Of a stretch of 64,000 nt of DNA, positions 18,585-27,641 are shown one piece after another. Source of the stretch: CALLPQ01 sp964392325 (GTDB taxonomy: Bacteria; Pseudomonadota; Alphaproteobacteria; Caulobacterales; Parvularculaceae); contig CAYMPJ010000008.1 in the NCBI GenBank assembly GCA_964392325.1, positions 81,167 through 145,166 on the forward strand, in the 5' to 3' direction. The notes below the pieces were generated by a model. It saw only the letters and a list, made by a program, of their open reading frames with translations. It was not told the DNA's origin and searched no databases. Both the position numbers and the translations under genes were made by a program. Within the stretch, counting starts at the first letter, position 1. Each line of letters starts with the position of its first letter.

Positions 18585-19796
18585 GTGTACAAAAATTCTG
18601 AACGACAAATTTCCCGCAACCGGGCGACATCAAAGCTAGGTCTTGTGTCAGGCGCTTTTCTGGCCCTATCAACAATTGCATCCCCAGCAATCGCACACGA
18701 ATTTTCAAATGATACCAAGCTTGCGCTAGAGCGCGCCTTGAAAAATGAGTTGGCAGATGAATCGCAAGCGGTGAAAAACGGACTGCGATTACGTTATAAA
18801 ATTGCTCATTCCAAGCCCGGCGATGTGATTGAGTTGGAGCCGGGTCATTATACTTTCAAAATGCCTGGCGATTATAATGTCGATCGTTTTTTTCACTATG
18901 AAGCCAATGTGCTTGATGTGCGCATTAATCATAGCTTGACCCTTAAGGGGATTGATCCAGATCCGTCCAAAACAATAATTGATGCGCAAGGGAGCTCCTA
19001 TCAGGCCAAACTCTCAAAGGGTATTCTGGTCACTCGCGATGCGCGCCACTTGAAAAAATTTCCAAAGAAAATTGAGTTAACAGTTGAAAATCTCACTTTT
19101 CAAAATGCAGTAGGATATAGCAGTAATGGCGCTGCCATTCGCGCACAAGGAAGCGCAGTTACGGTTCGCAATTGTCGCTTTATCAATAATGAAAATGGTA
19201 TTCTGTTTACAAGCGTTAGTGAGCAAGTCCCGGCAAGTGACTATACCTATGCCGGTTCCTTAACCATTTTAGACTCTCATTTTGAAAAAAATGGTGAACA
19301 TAAAAAAGAGCTGGCCCATGGTATTTATATGTCCCAAGGCGGCTTGTTAACGGTGAGAAACACCAATTTCATAAATACCAAACATCATGGCCATCACATT
19401 AAAAGCCTTGCCGCAAGGACGATTGTAACCGGATCAACATTTGACAATGAGCTCCATGAGATCACTTATAATATTGATACGCCTAATGGCGGGAATGTTT
19501 TAATTCAGGATAATGTCTTTACCTATCACCGCGCCCCGGATGGCGAAGATAATCGTTCGATGTTTAATTATTCCAATATGCAAAGCCAAACGGGTAAGCT
19601 GCCCGGCAAATTGGACGAATATGTATTTCGCAACAATCAGATCAATAATCACCACCCGCGTGCTAAATTTATCAATCTCGATGAGGACGGTTCATCGCGC
19701 TTCAAGGCTTGCGGAAATAAAATCAGTAATCTGGGTGACGGTAAAGTAAACGAGGCACCGCGCGGCTTGACAAAAGCATGTGCTAATAAGGGTTAG
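18585..19796 (+). CDS. secreted right-handed beta-helix protein
   Basis: 403 residues from GTG 18585 with AAGGCGA 8 nt upstream. A signal peptide (about 1-37, cleavage after 'SPAIA') is followed by a helical cap and then a pectate-lyase-like parallel beta-helix: 'AHSKPGDVIELEPGHYTF' opens the helix, and rungs follow as 'VENLTFQNAVGYSSNGAAIR', 'VTVRNCRFINNENGI', 'LTILDSHFEKNGEH' and 'LTVRNTNFINTKHHGHHI'. The function is probably carbohydrate binding or cleavage, but no lyase active-site motif can be assigned. It stands alone. Confidence 0.82.
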   Translation: MYKNSERQISRNRATSKLGLVSGAFLALSTIASPAIAHEFSNDTKLALERALKNELADESQAVKNGLRLRYKIAHSKPGDVIELEPGHYTFKMPGDYNVDRFFHYEANVLDVRINHSLTLKGIDPDPSKTIIDAQGSSYQAKLSKGILVTRDARHLKKFPKKIELTVENLTFQNAVGYSSNGAAIRAQGSAVTVRNCRFINNENGILFTSVSEQVPASDYTYAGSLTILDSHFEKNGEHKKELAHGIYMSQGGLLTVRNTNFINTKHHGHHIKSLAARTIVTGSTFDNELHEITYNIDTPNGGNVLIQDNVFTYHRAPDGEDNRSMFNYSNMQSQTGKLPGKLDEYVFRNNQINNHHPRAKFINLDEDGSSRFKACGNKISNLGDGKVNEAPRGLTKACANKG

Positions 19797-19928
19797 CGCT
19801 GCTGGCCCTTTATCCTTGCGTTGACACGTGGGTGCTGACCACCTAATTTTCATCAAAATGACGATACTGGCACTATCAATTAAATGCTAAAGTGATCGTA
19901 CATTAATGTGTGAAAGCTTGGGCGTTAG

Positions 19929-20555
19929 ATGTTGAACTTTGCTATGATCTCCGCAGCGCAGTCATGCAGTGCTCCTTATACATATATAAGTGCGCAGGGC
20001 GCATTGACGAAAGATCAGGCCGCCCTCGTGCGCGCAGATTTTCCCGAAATATCGAAAACCGGTTATCTGCCCCTTTCCAAGCTTGTTGTGAAAGGTCAAT
20101 TTGCAACCCTTATTGATGATTTGCAAACGCAGCAATTGGCAAATATTTTATCGGAAAAGCTGAATATCGATCTAACCGATAAACCGCGTATGATTACTGT
20201 GCGTAAGCTCTCCAAGCTTGGCGATGGGCGTATTCACAATGATAGCGTCTCCAAAATCTGCACGATGTTGATTTATCTCAATGATGATTGGAATGTCGAT
20301 GAGGGCGGGGCAATCAGGGTTTTGCATAATGATCAGGATATGGATGATTTCGCGCTTGAAGTGCCGCCCCTTGCGGGGAATGTATTTGCCTTTGCGCGCT
20401 CTGATAATAGCTGGCACGGCCATCCGCCATTTTCTGGTGAGCGCTATGTTATTCAGGTGACGTTTCTGGATAGTCAGGAAGCGCTTGATCGCAAAGAAAA
20501 ACGCGGCGGATTACAATTTCTTTTGAAAAAATTAAATCCATTCGAAGGTAGATAA
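19929..20555 (+). CDS. 2-oxoglutarate/Fe(II)-dependent oxygenase
   Basis: 208 residues. The cupin-fold iron ligands are H and D in 'GRIHNDS' and the distal H in 'NSWHGHPPFSGERYVIQVTF', where the Arg that binds 2-oxoglutarate also lies. 'MLIYLNDDWNVDEGGAIRVL' is typical of the prolyl-4-hydroxylase-like group that hydroxylates proteins or peptidyl substrates. It ends 13 nt before the acyltransferase gene, so the two may be cotranscribed. Confidence 0.85.
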   Translation: MLNFAMISAAQSCSAPYTYISAQGALTKDQAALVRADFPEISKTGYLPLSKLVVKGQFATLIDDLQTQQLANILSEKLNIDLTDKPRMITVRKLSKLGDGRIHNDSVSKICTMLIYLNDDWNVDEGGAIRVLHNDQDMDDFALEVPPLAGNVFAFARSDNSWHGHPPFSGERYVIQVTFLDSQEALDRKEKRGGLQFLLKKLNPFEGR

Positions 20556-20568
20556 AGGTTTTTACCCA

Positions 20569-22485
20569 ATGGAGACCAGCCCAGTTGCCCATCGGGCATT
20601 GAAGAAACGAGCTGAAATTCAGGGGCTGCGTGCAATCGCGGTTCTTTCGGTGGTTTTTTTTCATGGCTTTGGCGATAAGCTTCCGGGCGGTTTTATTGGT
20701 GTTGATATTTTTTTTGTGATTTCCGGTTTTTTGATTACCGGAATATTGCTGGAGCCTTTGGAGGCGCGTTCATTTTCATTGGTGCATTTTTATCAAAAAC
20801 GCATTAGTCGATTATTGCCGGCATTTTTTGTTGTGATGGTCGCCACCTTGATTGGCGGATTATTGTTTTTACCGCCGGGTATTTTAATCTCTCTTATTGA
20901 ATCGCAATTTTTCGCGACCCTTTTTGTCTCGAATTTTTATTTTCTGGATAATACAGGTTATTTTGATCTTGATGCTGAGTTGTTGCCTTTTTTACATAGT
21001 TGGTCACTCGCCATAGAAGAGCAATTTTATCTTGTTTATCCGTTAATTTTGCTTGTTCTTTATAAGTGGGCGCGGCGCTATTTGTGGCTGGTATTGCTGG
21101 GGCTTGGGCTTATGTCTTTGATGGCTTCGCAATATTGGAGTGTTACCGATCCTAAGGTTGCGTTTTTTCATCCCTTTTCAAGAGCGTTTGAGCTTCTCAT
21201 CGGGGCTTTGGCATATGGAGTTAAAAAGAACTTTTCTCAAATGCCGCTAGCCTTGCCCCGCCTCTCAAATGCGCTTGGGCTTTTCGGTTTATTGGTGCTT
21301 GCCCTGAGCTTTTTTCTGATTGATGAGAGCACTCTTTTTCCGGGACTGGTTGCGCTGGTTCCCTGTTTTGCAAGTTTTGTTTTGTTATTGGGCTGGTCGT
21401 CATTTGCGAACCGGGCATTATCGATCAAACCTCTAACCATAGTGGGTGATTGGTCATATTCATTATATTTATGGCATTGGCCTTTGCTGGTTTTTGCAAA
21501 GTTACTTTTTCCATATGCTTTAGGGGCGAAATGGATTGCAATCTTATTGGCTTTTATTGCATCGGCTTTGTCGACCCGGTTTGTGGAAGCGCCTTTTTTA
21601 GAGCGCGATAACAAAAGAGCGGGAGCCGTCAAAGGTTTTTCAATGGCGGGCTTAACTATTGCGGCGCTTATATCAGTGTTGATAGTTATTTATAATGCGG
21701 ATGGATTGCCGGGGCGGTTTTCCCCCCGTGAGCGTGTTTTTATTGCCGCTGCGCAGGATTTTAATCATGACCGTCCTCAATGTCATATGCGCTCTGATCG
21801 TCCGAAAGAGTATGATGATCTTTGTGTTTATGGCGCAAAGAATATCCGTGCATCTTATGCGGTCTGGGGGGATAGTCATGGCGCCGAGCTTGCAAAAATT
21901 CTGGGAGAGAAATTACAAGCGCAACATTTAGCGGTGCGCTCTATCACAATGTCGGGGTGTCCTGCCGCTCAAACCATTCGCGCCGCCTGCACAAACCAGG
22001 TGCGTGCATCCTTGGGGGCGTTGATGGCTGATAAGGATATGAAAACAATAATATTAACGGCAAACTTGCACGGGGACAGTGCGGCAATGCAAGAAATAAT
22101 TGCGGGTGTTCTTCATTCTGCCTTGGCTTTGCGAAAAAGCGGAAAGCGGGTTGTGCTAATTGCGCCGATTCCAACTTTTGCTTTTGATCCGCCATCGCGT
22201 TTGGCCTTAACCGCCCGCTGGGGGCATGACCCGCAGAGCGTGGCAGGGGATCGCGCAGAGTATGATCGCCAACGCGCTCCGATTGCGGCCCGGTTTCAAC
22301 AGTTTGGCACCGAGCACGATATTGATGTTATTTATCCAGCTGATTTTTTATGTGATGATCAAAAATGCTTCGTGTACCGCGCAAGCAAAGGCGTTTTATA
22401 TTATAATAAAAATCATCTGAGCATGAAGGGGGCGGGGCTTCTCGCGGAGCGTATTATTGCCCAAACAAATTCTGATCCCGATTGA
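20569..22485 (+). CDS. OafA/YrhL-like membrane acyltransferase with SGNH domain
   Basis: 638 residues. The N-terminal acyltransferase-3 domain (to about 375, ten or so membrane helices) begins 'EIQGLRAIAVLSVVFFHGF' with the catalytic histidine and has 'GVDIFFVISGFLITGIL', 'FYQKRISRLLPAFF' and 'FLHSWSLAIEEQFYLVYPL'. The periplasmic SGNH hydrolase-like domain shows 'VWGDSHGAELAKIL' (Ser) and 'NHLSMKGAGLLAERI' (His). Such proteins O-acetylate lipopolysaccharide O-antigen, peptidoglycan or exopolysaccharide using acyl-CoA from the cytoplasm. Confidence 0.93.
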   Translation: METSPVAHRALKKRAEIQGLRAIAVLSVVFFHGFGDKLPGGFIGVDIFFVISGFLITGILLEPLEARSFSLVHFYQKRISRLLPAFFVVMVATLIGGLLFLPPGILISLIESQFFATLFVSNFYFLDNTGYFDLDAELLPFLHSWSLAIEEQFYLVYPLILLVLYKWARRYLWLVLLGLGLMSLMASQYWSVTDPKVAFFHPFSRAFELLIGALAYGVKKNFSQMPLALPRLSNALGLFGLLVLALSFFLIDESTLFPGLVALVPCFASFVLLLGWSSFANRALSIKPLTIVGDWSYSLYLWHWPLLVFAKLLFPYALGAKWIAILLAFIASALSTRFVEAPFLERDNKRAGAVKGFSMAGLTIAALISVLIVIYNADGLPGRFSPRERVFIAAAQDFNHDRPQCHMRSDRPKEYDDLCVYGAKNIRASYAVWGDSHGAELAKILGEKLQAQHLAVRSITMSGCPAAQTIRAACTNQVRASLGALMADKDMKTIILTANLHGDSAAMQEIIAGVLHSALALRKSGKRVVLIAPIPTFAFDPPSRLALTARWGHDPQSVAGDRAEYDRQRAPIAARFQQFGTEHDIDVIYPADFLCDDQKCFVYRASKGVLYYNKNHLSMKGAGLLAERIIAQTNSDPD

Positions 22486-22671
22486 TTTGGGTTTGGCCTA
22501 TTAAATATCCCCGTGCCTCGATATCACCGGCTCGAGGAATATTTTGTTAAAATTGTGTGGCCCCGAAATCGCGCTTGCGCCATTGCGCTTTAGACTTGCG
22601 CACATTACATTTTTTCGTGTGTTTGAGCTGGAAAATGAGAATTGCCAGCGAATTTGTATCGGGTCTTGATA

Positions 22672-22878
22672 GTGATAAATTCTACGCCCTTTATTGTTGC
22701 CATTGATGGCCCAGCCGCGGCGGGAAAAGGCGCTCTTGCCCGTCAGGTAGCGGACCGGTTCGATTTGGCTTTTCTCGATGCGGGGATGTTGGATCGCGGC
22801 CGCGCTGCGTTGCTTCAAAAAAAATCTGCATACGCATGGGTCTTGAGGGGCGCCAGCGCTGAAATTATCACAGCCTAG
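22672..22878 (+). pseudogene. truncated 5' copy of cytidylate kinase gene
   Basis: From GTG 22672 the frame reads the P-loop 'AIDGPAAAGKGALARQVADR' and continues to 'DRG', then enters unrelated sequence and stops at 22876-22878. The block 22693-22800 aligns without gaps to 23623-23730 in the intact cmk: I count 94 of 108 bases and 31 of 36 residues identical. Most base changes are synonymous, so the copy appears to have diverged while still functional or to have come from a relative. The rest of the kinase (NMP-binding and LID regions) is missing, so it cannot work as a kinase. Confidence 0.75.
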
Positions 22879-22879
22879 C

Positions 22880-23428
22880 TTATGAAAACTTATCTTCGAG
22901 TTGTATAAACAGGTTTTCCAAGCTGGAAAAATCAAACGAGGAAATCAGCAAGTGATAGGAAACCGCAAAAAACATAAAAGCGACGATCCCCATATATATC
23001 GGAAAGCTAGAATTTAATTCTCTGTTAAGGACGGATTTAGTTGGGTCTTCGTTATCATAATAAACCGGAACAACGTGGCTTTGGCGGATATAGTCTTGAA
23101 ACTGATCGACTAGCTGTTGGACAGATTCGCGTCGACGTTCTGAAGTCATGGAAAAAGAATATCGATCACCTTTACATAGCTGACCGGCGACATTGAATTC
23201 ATAACGCACGTCAAGAGAATAACTGCGCTGGCTTTTATAGACCTGCTCTTTGATCTCTGCGATTAAAATACGGGCACTAGTTTCGCTCCATGATCGCGAC
23301 CGGTATATTGAGCGATAGTAAAATACACCGATGGCCAAAAAACCAAGCCCACCGAGAAAAGCTCCCAAACCGACAATGGCTGGGGCTGCCGCAAAGGGAC
23401 CATCCATAAATTTGGCAAGTTCATGCAT
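22880..23428 (-). CDS. DUF3592 membrane protein
   Basis: 182 residues with membrane helices at about 15-38 and 148-168 and a soluble middle matching DUF3592 ('ARILIAEIKEQVYKSQRSYS', 'VRYEFNVAGQLCKGDRYSF', 'VPVYYDNEDPTKSVLNREL'). Role unknown. It lies in reverse orientation between the cmk fragment and the intact cmk, ending 1 nt from the fragment's stop, as if it entered together with a rearrangement. Confidence 0.78.
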   Translation of the reverse strand: MHELAKFMDGPFAAAPAIVGLGAFLGGLGFLAIGVFYYRSIYRSRSWSETSARILIAEIKEQVYKSQRSYSLDVRYEFNVAGQLCKGDRYSFSMTSERRRESVQQLVDQFQDYIRQSHVVPVYYDNEDPTKSVLNRELNSSFPIYMGIVAFMFFAVSYHLLISSFDFSSLENLFIQLEDKFS

Positions 23429-23601
23429 AATGGAAGAATAAGCCGAAAGTATGAATAAATTTTTGATGAATTAAACCGTCGCTCGCCCGGGTAGCATCGA
23501 CCCTACCGTAGATAATTGATCGAATGGGGGGGCTTTCTTCAAACCTTTGGCTGGGATAATACAAGGTCCGGGGGTGAATTATGGGATGAATAAGGACTGT
23601 G

Positions 23602-24270
23602 ATGGATCCGAAATCTTCATTTGTGGTCGCAATTGATGGCCCAGCCGCGGCGGGAAAAGGCACTCTTGCCCGGCAGGTGGCTGATCGGTTTGAATTGGCT
23701 TTTCTCGATACGGGGATGCTGTATCGCGGCGTTGCCTGGATCATGCTGGATGGTGGCCTCGACCCGGAAAATACCCAGCGAGCGACGGAAATTGCGAACT
23801 CCTTTTCTCTGGCGGCGATCAAGGGGGCAGATATTCGTACCCGCGAAGTTGGAAGTGCGGCGAGTATTGTTGCTGCCAATGAGGGGGTGCGTGCTGCGTT
23901 ACTGGCATTCCAGCGAAATTTTGCCAAAACCCCGCCGGCCCTTGAAAATGGCGGGTTGGCCAAGGGTGCGGTACTTGATGGGCGGGATATCGGCACCGTG
24001 GTTTGCCCTGACGCAAGCGTGAAAATTTTTGTCACTGCCAGTTCCAAAGAGCGCGCGCACCGCCGCTGGCTGGAGCTAAAAGAGACAAATCCGGGACTTG
24101 CGGAGGAGAGCGTTTTGCAAGATGTGCTTGCCCGTGACGAACGCGATGCCAGCCGGGATACGGCCCCGCTTGTGCAAGCCGATAATGCGCACTTGATTGA
24201 TACCACTCATTTGTCTAAAGAAGCGGCATTCGCGGCGGCGCGGGCGCTTATTGAACCTTTTATTTCTTAA
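23602..24270 (+). CDS. cmk: cytidylate kinase
   Basis: 222 residues from ATG 23602 (GTG 23599 is also possible; AAGGA precedes both). It phosphorylates CMP and dCMP. It shows P-loop 'IDGPAAAGKGTLARQVA', substrate contacts 'LDTGMLYRGVAW', 'LDGRDIGTVVCPDA' and the LID region 'DERDASRDTAPLVQADNAHLIDT'. The full length and all motifs indicate an active enzyme. It lies before rpsA, as in most alphaproteobacteria, but the usual upstream aroA is absent, replaced by the DUF3592 gene and the cmk fragment. Confidence 0.96.
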   Translation: MDPKSSFVVAIDGPAAAGKGTLARQVADRFELAFLDTGMLYRGVAWIMLDGGLDPENTQRATEIANSFSLAAIKGADIRTREVGSAASIVAANEGVRAALLAFQRNFAKTPPALENGGLAKGAVLDGRDIGTVVCPDASVKIFVTASSKERAHRRWLELKETNPGLAEESVLQDVLARDERDASRDTAPLVQADNAHLIDTTHLSKEAAFAAARALIEPFIS

Positions 24271-24423
24271 ATGAAGGGCGTTGTTTTTCAATTTGGTGCT
24301 GGCGGCGCTTTTTATCAACACTAACGGGTATTCATTGTCCGCCATTGAAATTGTCGGAAAGACCGCCGGATCAACCGGTCGGCAGGAAAAAACTCCCGCA
24401 AAACCTTATAGAAACGAAAAACA

Positions 24424-26118
24424 TTGTCTGAAGCTTTAAACCCAACCCGCGATGACTTCGAAACCATGCTCGAAGCTTCGCTCATTGACCGTCAGGATTT
24501 TGAAGAAACCGTAGTGACCGGTCTTGTAACAGCCATCGAAAAAGATATGGCAGTTATTGATGTAGGCCTCAAAACAGAAGGCCGCGTACCCCTAAAAGAA
24601 TTTGCCATGCCCGGCCAGGAGCCCACCATTAAAGTGGGTGACAATGTCGAGGTATTTGTAGAGCGTGTTGAAAACGCCAACGGTGAAGCCGTTGTTAGCC
24701 GTGAAAAAGCCCGCCGCGAGGAAGCCTGGCACCGTCTTGATAAGATGTTTGAAAAAGAAGAGCGCGTCGAAGGCGTTATCTTTAACCGCGTTAAAGGTGG
24801 CTTTACAGTTGACCTTGATGGCGCGGTTGCATTCTTGCCCGGCTCTCAGGTGGATATCCGCCCGGTGCGTGATGCAGCGCCTTTGATGAATATCTCACAG
24901 CCTTTCAAGATTTTGAAAATGGATAAACGCCGGGGCAATATCGTTGTCTCTCGTCGCTCTATTCTCGAAGAAGATCGTGCGGAACATCGCTCAGAGGTGG
25001 TCAAAGACCTATCCGAGGGTGATGAGCGTGATGGTATCGTTAAAAATATCACCGATTATGGTGCCTTCGTTGAATTGGCGCCCGGTGTTGATGGGCTTCT
25101 CCATGTTACCGATATGTCCTGGTCGCGGGTCAATCATCCTTCAGAAGTTATTCAGGTGAATGACTCCGTGAAGGTGAAGATCATCAAGATCAATCCGGAA
25201 ACCAGCCGTATCTCCCTTGGTATCAAGCAATTGCATCCTGATCCATGGCAAGGTGTTCAGGCCAAATATCCCCTCAGTGCAAAATTCAACGGGAAAATCA
25301 CCAATATCACCGATTATGGTGCTTTTGTTGAGCTTGAAGATGGCATTGAAGGTCTGGTCCATGTCTCCGAGATGAGCTGGGTTAAGAAAAATGTTCACCC
25401 GGGCAAAATTGTTTCTACTTCTCAGGAAGTCGAAGTCATGGTTCTGGAAGTGGATGAAAGCAAACGCCGGATTTCTCTTGGTCTCAAACAGTGCATGGAT
25501 AATCCATGGGCAAGCTTTGCTGATCAGTTCCCGGTTGGCTCCGTGATCGAAGGTGAAGTGAAAAATATCACCGAGTTTGGTTTATTCGTTGGCCTTACCG
25601 ACGAGCTGGACGGCATGGTTCACCTCACCGATCTTGACTGGAACCGTTCAGGCGAAGAGGCCATTACCGACTATGAAAAAGGTCAGATGGTTCAAGCCAA
25701 AATCCTCGATGTGGATGCCGATAAAGAACGCATCTCTCTTGGTATCAAACAGGTTGGCGCTGATCCAATGGATGATCTGGGTGAGGTCAAACGCGGTGAC
25801 GACGTAACATGTACGGTTACATCTATCGAAACCGGCGGCATCGAAGTACAGATTGGCGGCGACACAGGGCTTAAAGCCTTTATCCGTAAATCTGATCTTT
25901 CGAAAGACCGCAATGAGCAACGCCCTGACCGGTTTGCTGTTGGTGATCGTATTGATGCGCGCGTGACAGGAATGGATCGCACATCACGCAGAATTAATCT
26001 CTCCATCAAAGCGCGTGAAACCGCTGAGGAAAAAGAGGCAGTGGAACAGTATGGTTCTGCAGATTCTGGTGCATCCCTTGGTGATATCCTCGGCGCAGCC
26101 TTGAAAGATAAAGACTAA
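24424..26118 (+). CDS. rpsA: 30S ribosomal protein S1
   Basis: 564 residues with six S1 RNA-binding domains. Repeats are easy to see from 'GFTVDLDGAVAFLPGSQV', 'ITDYGAFVELAPGVDGLLHV', 'ITDYGAFVELEDGIEGLVHV' and 'ITEFGLFVGLTDELDGMVHL' to the last domain ending near residue 545. It recruits mRNA to the 30S subunit. The start appears to be TTG 24424, giving the family's usual short N-terminus before 'NPTRDDFETMLEASL'. No Shine-Dalgarno sequence is seen, in line with known autogenous control of S1 translation, although that control is inferred here. Confidence 0.96.
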   Translation: MSEALNPTRDDFETMLEASLIDRQDFEETVVTGLVTAIEKDMAVIDVGLKTEGRVPLKEFAMPGQEPTIKVGDNVEVFVERVENANGEAVVSREKARREEAWHRLDKMFEKEERVEGVIFNRVKGGFTVDLDGAVAFLPGSQVDIRPVRDAAPLMNISQPFKILKMDKRRGNIVVSRRSILEEDRAEHRSEVVKDLSEGDERDGIVKNITDYGAFVELAPGVDGLLHVTDMSWSRVNHPSEVIQVNDSVKVKIIKINPETSRISLGIKQLHPDPWQGVQAKYPLSAKFNGKITNITDYGAFVELEDGIEGLVHVSEMSWVKKNVHPGKIVSTSQEVEVMVLEVDESKRRISLGLKQCMDNPWASFADQFPVGSVIEGEVKNITEFGLFVGLTDELDGMVHLTDLDWNRSGEEAITDYEKGQMVQAKILDVDADKERISLGIKQVGADPMDDLGEVKRGDDVTCTVTSIETGGIEVQIGGDTGLKAFIRKSDLSKDRNEQRPDRFAVGDRIDARVTGMDRTSRRINLSIKARETAEEKEAVEQYGSADSGASLGDILGAALKDKD

Positions 26119-26186
26119 CATCTTTTAACCGGATCGGTTCAACTCTGATCCGCCCGGTTGTAAGAAAATGATTTTAAAAATGATTG

Positions 26187-26219
26187 AAAGCGCGCTCCGG
26201 TTTGGGGCGCGCTTTTTTT
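26187..26219 (+). terminator. rho-independent terminator of rpsA
   Basis: A perfect 9-bp stem AAAGCGCGC (26187-26195) and GCGCGCTTT (26207-26215) with an 11-nt loop, running into a T-tract (TTTTTTT to 26219). It sits 68 nt after the rpsA stop. Confidence 0.92.
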
Positions 26220-26325
26220 GTGTTTTTATTTGATCTATCGGAGCCATCAACGCGGTTCCCACTTAAGCGTAAAATGCTTGTATGCTATCATCAGCAAAAC
26301 CGGATTAAATATTGTAAGGTTGATT

Positions 26326-27183
26326 ATGCCTGAGCTCCCTGAAGTTGAAACAGTCAAGCGCGCCCTTGCACCGGAAATGGAGGGGTATGTTTTCGAAGGG
26401 GTTAAATGTAATCGCAAGAATTTGCGGTTTGATTTCCCAAAGCAGTTTGCCAAGCGCTTGACGGGCAGCAAGGTGAGTGGCCTCGCGCGGCGGGGTAAAT
26501 ATATGCTCGCTGACCTCTCCAGCAATGAGACCTTGGTTATGCATTTGGGGATGTCGGGGCGCTTTAGTGTGCTGCGCCCTCATCATTCCAATAAGCCGGG
26601 AGATTTCCATCACGATAGTGAGACAAACCCAAAGCATGATCATGTGCTTATGGATATGAGCAATGGGGTTCGCGTGGTCTATAATGATCCGCGTCGTTTT
26701 GGCTTTATGGATCTGGTGAAAACCGATGAGCTGGAGATCTGTCGCCATTTTAAGGGCATGGGCCCCGAACCTCTCTCCAACGGGTTTAACGACCAAGCGC
26801 TGATAGATGCTTTTTCGGGGCGCAGTGCGCCGGTAAAGCAGGCATTGCTCGACCAACGCCATGTGGCTGGCCTTGGCAATATTTATGTTTGTGAGGCCCT
26901 ATTCAGGGCGGGGATTTCACCAAGCCGTAAAGCTGGCAATATTAGCGCCCCGCGGATTAGCCGCTTGGTGCGGGAAATCCGGCTGGTTCTGGAGGAGGCG
27001 ATCGAGGCGGGCGGGTCTTCTTTAAAGGATTTTGCCTCCTCGGACGGGAGTCCGGGCTATTTTCAACATGATTTTCGCATTTATGGACGCGAGGGCGAGG
27101 ATTGCCGGGGGTGCAATCGGACCATAAAGCGTATCACTCAAGGGGGCAGATCGACCTTTTATTGTGGAACTTGCCAGCGCTGA
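26326..27183 (+). CDS. mutM: formamidopyrimidine-DNA glycosylase
   Basis: 285 residues starting at ATG 26326 so that Pro2 and Glu3 ('MPELPEVETVKRAL') are the catalytic N-terminus; the longer open frame upstream would destroy that. It removes 8-oxoguanine and formamidopyrimidines and nicks the strand. Other marks are 'RRGKYMLADL' (catalytic Lys), 'MHLGMSGRF', 'DPRRFGFMDL', 'VAGLGNIYVCEALF' and the C-terminal zinc finger Cys-x2-Cys ... Cys-x2-Cys ('CRGCNRTIKRITQGGRS', 'YCGTCQR'). Its position just before rpsT is common in alphaproteobacteria. Confidence 0.97.
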   Translation: MPELPEVETVKRALAPEMEGYVFEGVKCNRKNLRFDFPKQFAKRLTGSKVSGLARRGKYMLADLSSNETLVMHLGMSGRFSVLRPHHSNKPGDFHHDSETNPKHDHVLMDMSNGVRVVYNDPRRFGFMDLVKTDELEICRHFKGMGPEPLSNGFNDQALIDAFSGRSAPVKQALLDQRHVAGLGNIYVCEALFRAGISPSRKAGNISAPRISRLVREIRLVLEEAIEAGGSSLKDFASSDGSPGYFQHDFRIYGREGEDCRGCNRTIKRITQGGRSTFYCGTCQR

Positions 27184-27374
27184 CCGCGCGTTGACCGGGG
27201 TGGTGAAGCGGGGTTAGAATTTTAGCTAATAGGGGGGGTGATTTAAAATCTGGCCCGAAAAAGCACCCTTTTCCAGTAAAACACTTAAAATCAGCCGTTG
27301 ACGGCGGTTTTCCTTGTGTCTATAACCCGCGCCTCACATGAGAATAATCACGTTAAACATCGAGCAAACACCTT

Positions 27375-27641
27375 ATGGCTAATACGAAATCCGCAAAGAA
27401 AATGGTCCGCAAAATTGAACGCCGCACGGCTATCAATAAAATGAGACGTTCGCGGGTGCGTACATTCTTGCGCCGGGTGGAAGAGGCCATTGCATCGGGT
27501 GATCAAAAGGCGGCAACCGAGGCGCTTCGCGCCGCTCAGCCGGAAATTCACCGCGCATCGCAAAAAGGTATCTATCATAAAAATACTGCTGCCCGGAAGC
27601 TCTCCCGTTTATCATCTCGGATAAAAGCGATCTCCGCATAA
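27375..27641 (+). CDS. rpsT: 30S ribosomal protein S20
   Basis: 88 residues, standard length, very basic, with the family start 'MANTKSAKKMVRKIERRTA' and 'HRASQKGIYHKNTAARKLSR' near the end. It binds 16S rRNA in the body of the small subunit. It precedes dnaA, a conserved alphaproteobacterial order, although here the gap to dnaA is about 1 kb. Confidence 0.98.
   Translation: MANTKSAKKMVRKIERRTAINKMRRSRVRTFLRRVEEAIASGDQKAATEALRAAQPEIHRASQKGIYHKNTAARKLSRLSSRIKAISA

Noticed and set aside
23421..24206. Long open frame of 261 codons on the minus strand opposite cmk.
   Set aside because: The plus strand encodes a fully conserved cytidylate kinase; the antisense frame is rich in Ser/Arg/Ala and matches no family, so it is a codon-bias shadow.
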